Positions 9,225 to 17,933 of a stretch of DNA of 64,000 bases are shown here, piece after piece. The notes beneath the pieces were generated by a model, which saw only the letters and a list, made by a program, of their open reading frames with translations, did no database searches and was not told where the DNA came from. The DNA comes from an uncultured Lachnospiraceae bacterium. Lineage in GTDB: Bacteria; Bacillota; Clostridia; Lachnospirales; Lachnospiraceae. The stretch covers positions 54,220 to 118,219 of the forward strand of contig CANRBX010000005.1 in the NCBI GenBank assembly GCA_947628955.1, written 5' to 3'. Position 1 is the first letter of the stretch; each line of letters opens with the position of its first letter. The position numbers and the translations under genes are program-made.

Positions 9225-9992
9225 ATGAACTATTACCTGACTGGAATCGAGGGTATGCCGAAGCTGCTTGAGTGCTGCGAGGATCCTCTGCCCAGTTTTA
9301 ACAGAAAAAGCTATCCGGATGCGTTTGCCCGGCTGTACCAGATGAATTTCCAGACGCTGGACGCGATCGAGAACGGATACAATTCCGTGATAGACAAGGA
9401 ACAGTTCCTGAAGAACATGGCGGCCGCGCTCGTGGAGTCCGCGCAGGGAAAGATGGATGCCTGCAGCCGCCGCGGGGCGAAGGACCGCAAGATGATGGAC
9501 CTCAATATGGCGATGGCCGTTTTCGTATTTCCGATGATCCTGGAATACCACGGAAATTCCTCCCGGCCGCTTGCGGATACTCTGCTCGCAGCCTGGAAGG
9601 AGGCTTTCCCGAAGAGCAGCCTGCAGACGGCGGAGTACGCGGAGATCGAGCAGGGATTCCACAAGAAATTCTGCTACATCACGACGGCGGTCTGCGAATC
9701 CTTCGGAAAGGCGGACGACTGCTACGAGCTCACGCTTCTGCGGGATTACCGGGACGGCTATCTGGCCTCGCTTCCGGACGGAAAGGCCATGATAGACGAG
9801 TACTATGACGTGGCCCCCTCTGTTGTGAAGCACATCAATCAGCGCGGGAATGCCCGTGAGATCTACGGCTCGATCTGGGAGAACTACCTCTCTCCGTGCA
9901 TCGAGATGATCGAACAGGGGCGCAGGGAGGACTGCCTGGAGCTCTACAGGGAAATGGTCCACACGCTGCGGGACAGGTACATGCTTCCCTGA
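9225..9992 (+). CDS. Uncharacterised protein with a CFI-box-like C-terminal domain
   Basis: A 255-residue soluble protein of unknown function. Residues 150-158 (CYITTAVCE), then LLRDYRD near 174-180, a glycine/aspartate turn and an EYYDVAPSV segment resemble the CFI-box domain, whose pattern is CFIxTA, then LRxFRD, then YYxxSP. The first 130 residues are mostly helical and unrecognised; there is no signal peptide or membrane span. GGAGGAA precedes the ATG, which lies four bases after yebC. The gene is followed by a terminator, so it closes this unit. The domain call is by pattern only. Confidence 0.65.
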   Translation: MNYYLTGIEGMPKLLECCEDPLPSFNRKSYPDAFARLYQMNFQTLDAIENGYNSVIDKEQFLKNMAAALVESAQGKMDACSRRGAKDRKMMDLNMAMAVFVFPMILEYHGNSSRPLADTLLAAWKEAFPKSSLQTAEYAEIEQGFHKKFCYITTAVCESFGKADDCYELTLLRDYRDGYLASLPDGKAMIDEYYDVAPSVVKHINQRGNAREIYGSIWENYLSPCIEMIEQGRREDCLELYREMVHTLRDRYMLP

Positions 9993-10092
9993 ACCTGCAT
10001 TTTCTGCGGCAGCTGAACATCAACAGCCGCAAAAGGGCAGGGCGTCCGGAATCCTTAAATTAATGCCACTGACAACTGAACAGTGAACTGCC

Positions 10093-10123
10093 GGGGCTGC
10101 CGCGGACTGCGGCGGTCCCTTTT
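10093..10123 (+). terminator. Intrinsic terminator after the CFI-box gene
   Basis: An 11-pair GC-rich stem, 10093-10103 with 10109-10119 (two G-U pairs), has a five-base loop and is followed by TTTT. It separates the yebC unit from tepA. The rest of 9993-10222 holds a second small inverted repeat (TGCGGC/GCCGCA) but no gene. Confidence 0.7.
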
Positions 10124-10222
10124 GCTCTGCGGCCTCCTGCTTTGCGCACCGCAGTATGTTTTTCCCGTTTTGGGAAATACTGACTGGTGACGCGCAATAA
10201 AATAGGAAAAAGGAGGCCGCAA

Positions 10223-10924
10223 ATGTCAGAGGACAATCAGAATCAGGAAAAGGAAAACAACGGCGGGGCAGAAGAGAAGCAGCGGGACGCGATCCGCGAG
10301 ACAGGAGAGATCGCCTTAAGCCGCAGGATCCATCTGCTGAGTGTGATCGGCGAGATCGAAGGGCACGAGTGCCTGTCGGCAAATTCCAAGACGACCAAAT
10401 ACGAACACGTGCTGCCTAAGCTCGCGGCGATCGAGGACAGCCAGGAGATCGATGGGCTGCTGATCCTGCTCAACACAGTGGGCGGGGACGTGGAGGCCGG
10501 CCTCGCGATCGCGGAAATGATCGCTTCCCTGAGCAAGCCGACGGTGTCGCTGGTGCTCGGCGGGAGTCATTCGATCGGCGTCCCGATCGCTGTGTCGACC
10601 AACTACTCCTTTATCGTCAGAACGGGGACGATGGTCATTCATCCGGTTCGGATGAACGGGACGGTCATCGGCGCGCCGCAGACGTACGATTATTTCCGGC
10701 AGATGCAGGACCGCATTCTCGGATTCATCTCGGAGCATTCCAGGGCGGGGCGGGAGCGGCTCGAGGAGCTGATGCTGGACACCGGCATCCTGACAAAGGA
10801 TCTCGGAACGATCCTCGTCGGGGAGGACGCCGTCAGGGAGGGGCTGATCGACGCGACGGGAGGGATCAGCGACGCCCTGCGCAAGCTGTATGAAATGATC
10901 GAAAAACGCGGAAAGCGCGGCTGA
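10223..10924 (+). CDS. tepA: ClpP-like serine protease TepA (YmfB family)
   Basis: A ClpP-fold protease of the TepA/YmfB branch, linked in Bacillus to degradation of spore proteins and to pre-protein export. Of 233 residues, the first ~35 are charged and probably disordered. NTVGGDVEAGLAIAEMI carries the oxyanion loop; Ser117 in GGSHSIGV is the likely nucleophile and His140 in MVIHPVR the base. AAAAGGAGG just before 10223 decides the ATG over an upstream GTG at 10187. It lies before uppP and ftsK/spoIIIE, the latter also relevant to sporulation. The direct substrate is unknown. Confidence 0.87.
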   Translation: MSEDNQNQEKENNGGAEEKQRDAIRETGEIALSRRIHLLSVIGEIEGHECLSANSKTTKYEHVLPKLAAIEDSQEIDGLLILLNTVGGDVEAGLAIAEMIASLSKPTVSLVLGGSHSIGVPIAVSTNYSFIVRTGTMVIHPVRMNGTVIGAPQTYDYFRQMQDRILGFISEHSRAGRERLEELMLDTGILTKDLGTILVGEDAVREGLIDATGGISDALRKLYEMIEKRGKRG

Positions 10925-10946
10925 GGCCGCCTTTTCCTGAAAAAAC

Positions 10947-10975
10947 TTGTCTCACCGGAAATAGTCTGGTATAAT
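10947..10975 (+). promoter_or_regulatory. Sigma-A promoter of uppP
   Basis: TTGTCT at 10947-10952, a 17-base spacer and TATAAT at 10970-10975 lie about 75 bases before the uppP start. Confidence 0.7.
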
Positions 10976-11050
10976 ATGTCAGATGATGTCCCCGAAACCC
11001 TTTTCGGAGCTTCATCTGACGAGAAAATCATCATCCATCGGAGGGCGGAT

Positions 11051-11926
11051 ATGTCAGTTTTAGAATCAATCTTACTAGGAATCGTGCAGGGGATCACGGA
11101 ATTTCTCCCGGTCAGCAGCTCCGGCCATCTGGCCATTCTGGAAAATATTTTTCATGTAGAGACGAACGGAAGCATGCTGTTCGACATCATGCTGCATGTG
11201 GGCACGCTCGCCGCCGTGTTTATCGTCTACCGCAGGGACATCTGGAACATGATCAAGGAGGCCGTGTTCATGCTGCGGGATATCTTCGTGAACCTGCGGC
11301 TCTTTTTCCTGAACAAGATACATAAGACTTCGCTGAAGTACCGGAAGATCGTCCACAACAGCTACCGCAAATTCGTGGTGCTGATCCTTGTCTCGACGAT
11401 ACCGACCGGCGTCATCGGCGTGCTCGGCAAGGACATCGTCGCAGGGGCCGGCGAGACGCTGCTGATCCCCGGAATCTGCCTGCTGATCACGGGAGTCCTT
11501 CTCCTGATGGCCGAGCTGAAAAAAGAGGGCAGCAAGATGCCGAAGAATGTCAGCTACGCCAACGGCCTGGTGATCGGCGCCGCACAGGGGCTTGCGACCC
11601 TTCCCGGCCTCTCGCGCTCCGGGACTACGATCGCGACCTGCCTTTTCTGCGGGCTCGACCGCAGGTTTGCCGTGAAATACTCATTCATCCTCTCAATTCC
11701 GGCGATCCTCGGAGCGGCGGTGCTCGAGATCAAGGATGTGATCGCGGAGCCGATCGAGCTGTCCCAGGTGGGGATCTATGCGATCGGCATGGTATTTGCG
11801 GGCGTCGTCGGCTATGTCTGCATCAAGACGATGCTCATCGTGGTCCGCAATAAGAAATTCAGATATTTTGCATATTACTGCTTTGTGGTGGGTATTGTGG
11901 CGATCGTGGGGCATTTCCTGATCTGA
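11051..11926 (+). CDS. uppP: Undecaprenyl-diphosphatase UppP (BacA)
   Basis: A polytopic membrane phosphatase that recycles undecaprenyl pyrophosphate to the lipid carrier used in wall synthesis; overexpression gives bacitracin tolerance in other species. The two catalytic signatures are clear: [16 protein letters not shown] at residues 14-29, with Glu17 and the serine/histidine set, and GLSRSGTT at 186-193. Several hydrophobic helices follow the family pattern, and the 291-residue length is usual. GGAGGG sits before the ATG at 11051; 25 further upstream codons are open but lack a ribosome site and overlap the promoter. Confidence 0.94.
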   Translation: MSVLESILLGIVQGITEFLPVSSSGHLAILENIFHVETNGSMLFDIMLHVGTLAAVFIVYRRDIWNMIKEAVFMLRDIFVNLRLFFLNKIHKTSLKYRKIVHNSYRKFVVLILVSTIPTGVIGVLGKDIVAGAGETLLIPGICLLITGVLLLMAELKKEGSKMPKNVSYANGLVIGAAQGLATLPGLSRSGTTIATCLFCGLDRRFAVKYSFILSIPAILGAAVLEIKDVIAEPIELSQVGIYAIGMVFAGVVGYVCIKTMLIVVRNKKFRYFAYYCFVVGIVAIVGHFLI

Positions 11927-11960
11927 GCCTCGCGTCTTCCGCGGCAGCACCACTGTGATG

Positions 11961-11995
11961 CCGGTGCGAAAGGGATCCGGACCTTCCCGCACCGG
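11961..11995 (+). other. Hairpin between uppP and ftsK
   Basis: CCGGTGCG (11961-11968) pairs with CGCACCGG (11988-11995), with partial inner pairing. There is no T run after it, so it may be a weak terminator, an mRNA-stabilising stem, or a leader structure for ftsK. Confidence 0.35.
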
Positions 11996-12029
11996 TGTCC
12001 TATCTATCATCAGAAAAGGGGAAAGAAAA

Positions 12030-15000
12030 TTGGCAACAGGCACTGCAACAAAGAAAAAGGCGGCGTCCGCAAAGGGGAGTGCGGAGCCCAAAAAGACAGC
12101 TGCAGCGGGCAGAAAGCAGACCGGGAAGCCGGCCGGCTCTGCCGCAAAGAATACAAAACAGACGCAGATATCAGAGAAAGAGCCGGCAAATCCGATGATC
12201 CTGCGGGAGGCCGCCCTCTGGCTGGTACTGGCAGTCTGTATTTTGATTTTTATCAGTTATTTCGGCATCGGCGGATACGTCGGCGCCGTGGTCTCAGACG
12301 TCAGCTTCGGCGTCTTCGGGATCACCGCGTATCTGTTTCCGTTCCTGCTGTTCATCTCGGCCGCGTTTCTGGTCTCAAACAGGGGCAGCCATGTCGCCGG
12401 GCTGAAATTCTTGAGCTCTGTGGGGCTGTTTCTGTGCATCTGCAGCTTTGCGACTCTGTTCACAAAGGAGTATCAGGAGATCACCGCGGTCACCGAGCTC
12501 TATGAGCAGAGCGCTTCCTCGAAGAACGGCGGCGGCGTGCTCGGAGGCGTTGTCTGTGCGCTGCTGCGGCCGGCGCTTGGCACGGCCGGCACGGGCATCG
12601 TTCTGCTGATCCTCGCGATCGTATTTCTGGTTCTGATCACGCAGAAGTCCCTGATGCGCAGCGTGAAGCAGCAGGGGAGCCGCGTCTGTCAGTCTGCGAG
12701 GGAATCCCATGCCCGCAGGAGAGAGGCGCGCGCAAGGCAGAATGAATGGGATCTCCCGCAGGAGATCGCGGACGTCCCCGGCCCCCTCTCATCCAGGGAG
12801 ACTCAGCCGGAACCGTCCCTTCCGGAGAAATCTCCGGAAAAGGCCTCCAGAGGCAGGAAAAAACCTGCGCCTGCGGCAGCCCGGGAGACAGGAAACCAGC
12901 CTTCCTCCGGCAGGGCCGCGGAGAGGGCCGTGCGCACCGAGATCGACGTGCCGGTGTTATTTCCGGTCAGCCCGCGCGAGCACCGGAGGGTGACGGGCGT
13001 GACGATGGACACGAAGATTGAAGGGGATCCGGAGAAGATCGGGACAGAGGTACACGAGATCATGCCGAAGGTCTCCCCGATGCCGAGAACGAGGGGCCGG
13101 AGGGCGGAGCGCCCGGCGGATTCCCGCTTCCCGGGGGAAAACTTTATCGAGCTTGACGCTTCGCAGGGCCGCCGCGCGGCGCAGTCCGCGGAGCCTGAAC
13201 TGGAGCTCTACCATGACAGCCTCTCGGAGCTTCACATCGAGGGGATCTCTCCGGCGTATGAAATGCCGGAATCGTATGTGAGAGCTGATGAAACCCCGTC
13301 GGAGACTGCTCAGAAGGGCAGAAGTGACGCTTCCGCCGGAAACCATGGATATGAAGCTTCCGCAGGGAGCTGCGGAAATAACGCTTCCGCAGGGAATCAT
13401 GGGCATGATACTCCTGCCGGGAACCGCGGACATGACGCTTCAACTGAAAACAGCAGAAATGATATTTCTGCCGGAAATCACGGACATGATGTTTCCGCTG
13501 GAAACCACGGAGACCGCGCAAATGCGTTTGCCGGCGGGGACGAGGCGATCCCCGAAGAAAGCGCCCGGGCAGAGGCAGAGAAACCTGCCGCCGCCTCCGG
13601 CACAGCAGCGCCGGACAAGGCTTCCGGTGCGCAGGAGCCGTCTTCCAGGCGCAATCCGCGCTCTTCCCAGAAGGAGATCGACGACGGGATCGCGTCCGTC
13701 GAGGCGGAGATGGCCGTGGCCGCAGGGACAGTGAAAAAAGAATATATCCATCCCCCGCTCGATCTGCTCAAGAAGGGCAAAAACAATTCCGCCGGGAACC
13801 AGGAGCAGGAGATCCGCAGTACGGCCGCGAAGCTTCAGCAGACCCTGAACAGCTTCGGCGTCCGCGTGACCGTGACGAACGTGAGCTGCGGTCCGAGCGT
13901 GACGCGCTATGAGCTTCTCCCGGAGCAGGGCGTCAAGGTGAGCCGCATCGTCGCACTCTCCGACGATATCAAGCTCAATCTGGCGGCGGCAGACATCCGC
14001 ATTGAGGCGCCGATCCCGGGCAAGGCGGCCGTGGGCATCGAGGTTCCGAACAGTGAGAACAGCGCTGTCCCGCTGCGCGACCTTCTGGAGTCGGACGCAT
14101 TCCAGAAGCATCCGTCAAAGCTCGCGTTTGCGACGGGCAAGGACATCGGCGGCAAGGTCGTCGTGTCCGACATCGCGAAGATGCCCCACCTGCTGATCGC
14201 CGGGGCGACCGGGTCCGGAAAGTCGGTGTGCATCAACACCCTGATCATGAGCCTGCTCTACAAGGCATCGCCGGACGAGGTGAAGCTGATCATGATCGAC
14301 CCGAAGGTGGTCGAGCTCAGCGTCTACAACGGCATCCCGCACCTGCTGATTCCGGTAGTGACCGATCCGAAGAAGGCCGCCGGGGCGCTGAACTGGGGCG
14401 TCGCGGAGATGACGGACCGTTACGCCAAATTTGCGGAGTTCGGCGTGCGCGACCTGAAGGGATACAACCAGAAGATTGAATCCATAAAGGATATTGAGGA
14501 TGAGAACAAGCCGCAGAAGCTGCCGCAGATCGTCATCATCGTGGACGAGCTTGCCGACCTGATGATGGTCGCGCCCGGCGAGGTGGAGGATTCCATCTGC
14601 CGCCTGGCACAGCTCGCGCGTGCGGCCGGGATCCATCTGATCATCGCGACGCAGCGCCCGTCCGTCAACGTCATCACGGGCCTGATCAAGGCAAACATGC
14701 CCTCGAGGATCGCATTTTCGGTCTCGTCCGGCGTGGATTCCAGAACGATCATCGATATGAACGGCGCGGAGAAGCTGCTCGGCAAGGGAGACATGCTGTT
14801 CTATCCGCAGGGATACCAGAAGCCCGCGCGCGTGCAGGGCGCGTTCGTCTCGGATGAGGAAGTGGCGGACGTCGTCGATTTCCTGAAGAATGAAAACTCT
14901 GCGGTATCGTACGACGCGCAGATGGAAGAGCAGATCGCGAAGGTACAGCAGGCCGTGGCCGCGGCCAGGGGCGGAGAAGACATGGATGCGCTGTTCGCGG

Positions 15001-15200
15001 ACGCCGGCAAATTCATCATCGACAAGGACAAAGCCTCGATCGGCATGCTGCAGCGCGTCTTCAAGATCGGCTTCAACCGTGCAGCGCGCATCATGGATCA
15101 GCTTGCGGACGCCGGGGTGGTCGGCCCGGAGGAGGGGACAAAGCCCAGAAAGATCCTGATGTCGGCAGAAGAATTTGAAAATTACCTGGAGCAGAATTAG
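12030..15200 (+). CDS. ftsK: FtsK/SpoIIIE-family DNA translocase with a repeat-bearing linker
   Basis: A membrane-anchored motor that pumps chromosomal DNA through the closing septum. A basic low-complexity N-terminus is followed by about four membrane helices (roughly residues 55-215), a very long charged linker (about 215-570), the alpha/beta motor, and a gamma winged-helix domain that reads KOPS/SRS-type sites. The motor has Walker A GATGSGKS at 725-732 and Walker [14 protein letters not shown]. The linker holds seven 9-residue repeats at 434-496. The TTG at 12030 is preferred because AGGGGA lies eight bases ahead; GTG 11955 and ATG 11958 have no ribosome site. At 1056 residues it is longer than the usual 750-900, the extra being linker. 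Confidence 0.93.
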   Translation: MATGTATKKKAASAKGSAEPKKTAAAGRKQTGKPAGSAAKNTKQTQISEKEPANPMILREAALWLVLAVCILIFISYFGIGGYVGAVVSDVSFGVFGITAYLFPFLLFISAAFLVSNRGSHVAGLKFLSSVGLFLCICSFATLFTKEYQEITAVTELYEQSASSKNGGGVLGGVVCALLRPALGTAGTGIVLLILAIVFLVLITQKSLMRSVKQQGSRVCQSARESHARRREARARQNEWDLPQEIADVPGPLSSRETQPEPSLPEKSPEKASRGRKKPAPAAARETGNQPSSGRAAERAVRTEIDVPVLFPVSPREHRRVTGVTMDTKIEGDPEKIGTEVHEIMPKVSPMPRTRGRRAERPADSRFPGENFIELDASQGRRAAQSAEPELELYHDSLSELHIEGISPAYEMPESYVRADETPSETAQKGRSDASAGNHGYEASAGSCGNNASAGNHGHDTPAGNRGHDASTENSRNDISAGNHGHDVSAGNHGDRANAFAGGDEAIPEESARAEAEKPAAASGTAAPDKASGAQEPSSRRNPRSSQKEIDDGIASVEAEMAVAAGTVKKEYIHPPLDLLKKGKNNSAGNQEQEIRSTAAKLQQTLNSFGVRVTVTNVSCGPSVTRYELLPEQGVKVSRIVALSDDIKLNLAAADIRIEAPIPGKAAVGIEVPNSENSAVPLRDLLESDAFQKHPSKLAFATGKDIGGKVVVSDIAKMPHLLIAGATGSGKSVCINTLIMSLLYKASPDEVKLIMIDPKVVELSVYNGIPHLLIPVVTDPKKAAGALNWGVAEMTDRYAKFAEFGVRDLKGYNQKIESIKDIEDENKPQKLPQIVIIVDELADLMMVAPGEVEDSICRLAQLARAAGIHLIIATQRPSVNVITGLIKANMPSRIAFSVSSGVDSRTIIDMNGAEKLLGKGDMLFYPQGYQKPARVQGAFVSDEEVADVVDFLKNENSAVSYDAQMEEQIAKVQQAVAAARGGEDMDALFADAGKFIIDKDKASIGMLQRVFKIGFNRAARIMDQLADAGVVGPEEGTKPRKILMSAEEFENYLEQN
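13329..13517 (+). repeat. Seven in-frame 27-bp repeats inside ftsK
   Basis: Seven degenerate 9-codon units read [54 protein letters not shown] and VSAGNHGDR. The repeats lie in the non-motor linker and keep the reading frame, so copy-number change would only alter linker length. Confidence 0.9.
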
Positions 15201-15221
15201 AATTTCTCCAGAAACTTTTCG

Positions 15222-15250
15222 TTGAATTTTTCATAAGTGTGTTTTATACT
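15222..15250 (+). promoter_or_regulatory. Promoter of the nfnAB operon
   Basis: TTGAAT at 15222-15227, a 17-base spacer and TATACT at 15245-15250. The leader from here to the nfnA start is about 110 bases. It contains CTGTGTGC near 15264 that can pair with GCACACGG near 15317, and a short GGCGGG/CCTGCC stem near 15331-15346. I do not recognise a known riboswitch. Confidence 0.65.
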
Positions 15251-15370
15251 ATGGAAGATGTGGACTGTGTGCCGTGTATATGATTGCATATTTTTACATT
15301 TTTGTATAGACGTGCCGCACACGGATATCAAGGCGGGTGAGCCTGCCAGAACGAGATGGAGGTATTTATA

Positions 15371-16264
15371 ATGTACAAGATTTTGAAAGCAGGGCAGCTT
15401 GCGTCCAACATCTACGAGATGGTTGTGGAAGCGCCCCGTGTCGCAAAGCGCTGCCTGCCGGGCCAGTTTATCATTGCGAAGATAGATGAAGTCGGCGAGC
15501 GCATTCCTCTGACAATCTGTGACTACGACAGGGAAGCGGGGACGATCACGATCGTATTCCAGCCGATCGGCGCTTCCACGGAGAAGTTCGCCACGCTTAA
15601 GACGGGCGACTCCTTCCGCGATTTTGTAGGGCCGCTCGGGCAGCCGTCTGAGCTGTGCCTCGAGAGCGAGCTGGAAGAGACGAAGAAGAAAAAGATTCTG
15701 TTTGTCGCCGGAGGCGTCGGCACGGCTCCGGTCTATCCGCAGGCCAAGTGGCTGCATGAGCACGGCATAGACGCAGACGTGATCATCGGAGCCAAGACAA
15801 AGGACCTCGTGATCATGGAGGACAAATTCAAGGCAGTCTGCGGCAACCTGTACATAACAACGGACGACGGCTCCTACGGCAGAAGCGGGATGGTGACAAA
15901 GGTCATCGACGATCTGCTGACGAACGAGGGAAAGAGCTACGATCACTGTGTGGCGATCGGCCCGATGATCATGATGAAGTTCTGCTGCCTGACCACAAAG
16001 AAATACAATCTGAAGACGATCGTCAGCATGAACCCGATCATGGTGGACGGCACAGGCATGTGCGGCGCCTGCCGTGTGATCGTCGGCGACGAGGTGAAAT
16101 TTGCCTGCGTGGACGGGCCGGAGTTTGACGGACACCTGATCGACTTCGACGCGGCGATGAAGAGGCAGGCAATGTACAAGACCGAGGAAGGCAGAAAGCT
16201 GCTCGAGTATCGGGAAGGTAAGACGCATCACGGCGGATGTGGAAATTGCGGAGGTGACAAGTAA
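15371..16264 (+). CDS. nfnA: NfnA-type FAD/NAD-binding subunit (ferredoxin-NADP+ reductase alpha)
   Basis: Small subunit of NADH-dependent reduced ferredoxin:NADP+ oxidoreductase, which couples NADH, ferredoxin and NADPH by flavin-based electron bifurcation. Similar proteins are labelled sulfide dehydrogenase or dihydroorotate dehydrogenase electron-transfer subunits. The 297 residues comprise an FAD-binding barrel (PGQFIIAKI, RIPLTICDYD), an NAD-binding half (FVAGGVGTAPVYPQ), and a C-terminal [2Fe-2S] region with CGACRV, FACVDGPEF and GGCGNCGG. GGAGG before 15371 sets the start over an upstream in-frame codon. The stop overlaps the nfnB ATG by one base, so translation is likely coupled. Confidence 0.9.
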   Translation: MYKILKAGQLASNIYEMVVEAPRVAKRCLPGQFIIAKIDEVGERIPLTICDYDREAGTITIVFQPIGASTEKFATLKTGDSFRDFVGPLGQPSELCLESELEETKKKKILFVAGGVGTAPVYPQAKWLHEHGIDADVIIGAKTKDLVIMEDKFKAVCGNLYITTDDGSYGRSGMVTKVIDDLLTNEGKSYDHCVAIGPMIMMKFCCLTTKKYNLKTIVSMNPIMVDGTGMCGACRVIVGDEVKFACVDGPEFDGHLIDFDAAMKRQAMYKTEEGRKLLEYREGKTHHGGCGNCGGDK

Positions 16265-17655
16265 TGGCAGATGTATTGAAAAAGGTTCCGGTCAGAGAAC
16301 AGGATCCGAAGGTCAGAGCGACAAATTTCGACGAGGTATGCCTCGGCTACAATAAAGAGGAAGCCATGGAGGAGGCACAGCGCTGCCTGCACTGCAAGAA
16401 CGCAAAGTGCATCCAGGGCTGCCCGGTCAACATCAACATCCCTGATTTTATCGCCCAGGTAAAAGAGGGCAATATCGAAGAGGCCTACAAGGTGATCTCC
16501 GAATCCAGCGCGCTTCCGGCGATCTGCGGCCGCGTATGTCCGCAGGAAAGCCAGTGCGAGGGCAAATGCATCCGCGGCATCAAGGGCGAGCCGGTATCCA
16601 TCGGCAAGCTGGAGCGCTTCGTGGCCGACTGGGCGAGAGAGAACGGCATCAAGCCGCCTGCTCCGCAGGCGAAGAACGGCCGCAAGGTAGCCGTGATCGG
16701 CTCCGGCCCGTCCGGCCTGACCTGCGCGGGCGATCTCGCAAAGCTCGGCTATGACGTGACGATCTTCGAGGCTCTCCACGAGCCGGGCGGCGTGCTTGTC
16801 TACGGCATCCCGGAGTTCCGTCTCCCGAAGCTCGATGTGGTGGCAAAGGAAGTCGAGAACGTCAAGTCTCTCGGCGTGAAGATCGAGACGAACGTCATCA
16901 TCGGCAAGTCGATCACGATCGACGAGCTGATGGAGGACGAGGGCTTCGAGGCCGTGTTCATCGGTTCCGGCGCAGGCCTTCCGATGTTCATGGGCATTCC
17001 GGGCGAGACCGCAAAGGGCGTGTTCTCCGCCAACGAGTATCTGACGAGAAATAACCTCATGAAGGCGTTCCGCGACGACTATGACACCCCGATCGCACAC
17101 GGCAGAAAGGTAGCCGTCGTCGGCGGAGGAAACGTGGCGATGGACGCGGCCAGGACGGCGCTCCGCCTTGGCGCAGAGGTACATATCATCTACCGCCGCA
17201 GCGAGGCAGAGCTTCCGGCGCGTGCGGAGGAAGTGCACCATGCGAAGGAAGAGGGCATCATCTTCAACCTTCTGACGAACCCGACGGAGATCCTGGTCGA
17301 CGAGAATGACAACGTGGCCGGCATCCGGTGCATCCGCATGGAGCTGGGCGAGCCGGATGCCTCCGGCAGAAGACGTCCGGTTGCGATCCCGGGCTCTGAG
17401 TTTGAGATCGAGGCGGACACCGTGATCATGTCGCTCGGCACCTCGCCGAACCCGCTGATCTCGTCCACGACCGCCGGCCTGGACGTAAACCGCAAAAAGT
17501 GCATCATCGCGGAGGAAGAGACAGGCAAGACATCCAAGGACGGCGTCTATGCAGGCGGCGACGCCGTGACGGGCGCCGCGACGGTGATCCTGGCGATGGG
17601 CGCAGGCAAGGTGGCAGCGAAGGGAATCCATGAGTTCCTGAGCGCGAATAAGTAA
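16264..17655 (+). CDS. nfnB: NfnB-type large subunit (NADPH-dependent, GltD-like flavoprotein)
   Basis: Large subunit of the NfnAB complex. The N-terminal Fe-S domain has RCLHCKNAKCIQGCP and CGRVCPQESQCEGKC for [4Fe-4S] clusters. The FAD dinucleotide fold is VIGSGPSGLTCAGDLAKLG near residues 143-161, and the NADPH fold is VVGGGNVAMDAARTALRLGA near 285. The 463-residue length is usual. Databases often call the family glutamate synthase small subunit, but the direct fusion to nfnA in one operon and the lack of a GltB gene favour the bifurcating enzyme. A strong terminator follows. Confidence 0.9.
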   Translation: MADVLKKVPVREQDPKVRATNFDEVCLGYNKEEAMEEAQRCLHCKNAKCIQGCPVNINIPDFIAQVKEGNIEEAYKVISESSALPAICGRVCPQESQCEGKCIRGIKGEPVSIGKLERFVADWARENGIKPPAPQAKNGRKVAVIGSGPSGLTCAGDLAKLGYDVTIFEALHEPGGVLVYGIPEFRLPKLDVVAKEVENVKSLGVKIETNVIIGKSITIDELMEDEGFEAVFIGSGAGLPMFMGIPGETAKGVFSANEYLTRNNLMKAFRDDYDTPIAHGRKVAVVGGGNVAMDAARTALRLGAEVHIIYRRSEAELPARAEEVHHAKEEGIIFNLLTNPTEILVDENDNVAGIRCIRMELGEPDASGRRRPVAIPGSEFEIEADTVIMSLGTSPNPLISSTTAGLDVNRKKCIIAEEETGKTSKDGVYAGGDAVTGAATVILAMGAGKVAAKGIHEFLSANK

Positions 17656-17661
17656 GATCGG

Positions 17662-17708
17662 ACAGCTGTTGAAAACGGCGGAAACGTTGTTTTCGACAGC
17701 TGTTTTTT
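17662..17708 (+). terminator. Intrinsic terminator of nfnAB
   Basis: A 15-pair stem, 17662-17676 with 17689-17703 (one G-U), with a 12-base loop and six T at 17703-17708. Confidence 0.9.
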
Positions 17709-17722
17709 AGAGTTCTTTCTTC

Positions 17723-17751
17723 TTTACTTTTCCGAAATCTCTGTGTATAAT
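17723..17751 (+). promoter_or_regulatory. Promoter of the two-component genes
   Basis: TTTACT at 17723-17728, a 17-base spacer and TATAAT at 17746-17751, directly after the nfnAB terminator and about 180 bases before the histidine kinase gene. Confidence 0.65.
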
Positions 17752-17821
17752 ATAAATACTTATTAAATATTCTGCATATTTCGCAGATGAAATCATACCT
17801 CTCACAAGAGAGAAATGAATT

Positions 17822-17902
17822 ATGAAACGCATAAAGAAACTTGTCCCTGCACTGCTTCCCGCCGCTCTCACTGCGGCAGGTAAGGTAGGCCCGACTCCGT
17901 AA
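17822..17902 (+). CDS. Possible 26-residue signal-peptide-like ORF or gene remnant
   Basis: A short open frame between the promoter and the histidine kinase gene. It starts MKRIKKLVPALLPAALTAAG and stops after six more residues. The charged start and hydrophobic core look exactly like a secretion signal, but no mature protein follows. An AAGAGAG stretch lies about 12 bases before the ATG. It may be the leftover start of a lost binding-protein gene, a short leader peptide, or chance. Confidence 0.3.
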   Translation: MKRIKKLVPALLPAALTAAGKVGPTP

Positions 17903-17933
17903 TCGTGCAGGCGAAGTGAGGGAAGGCAGTATT

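Noticed and set aside
15371..17655. Glutamate synthase small subunit plus dihydroorotate dehydrogenase electron subunit
   Set aside because: These are common database names for the two families. Their one-base overlap, shared promoter and terminator, and lack of gltB or pyrD favour the NfnAB complex.
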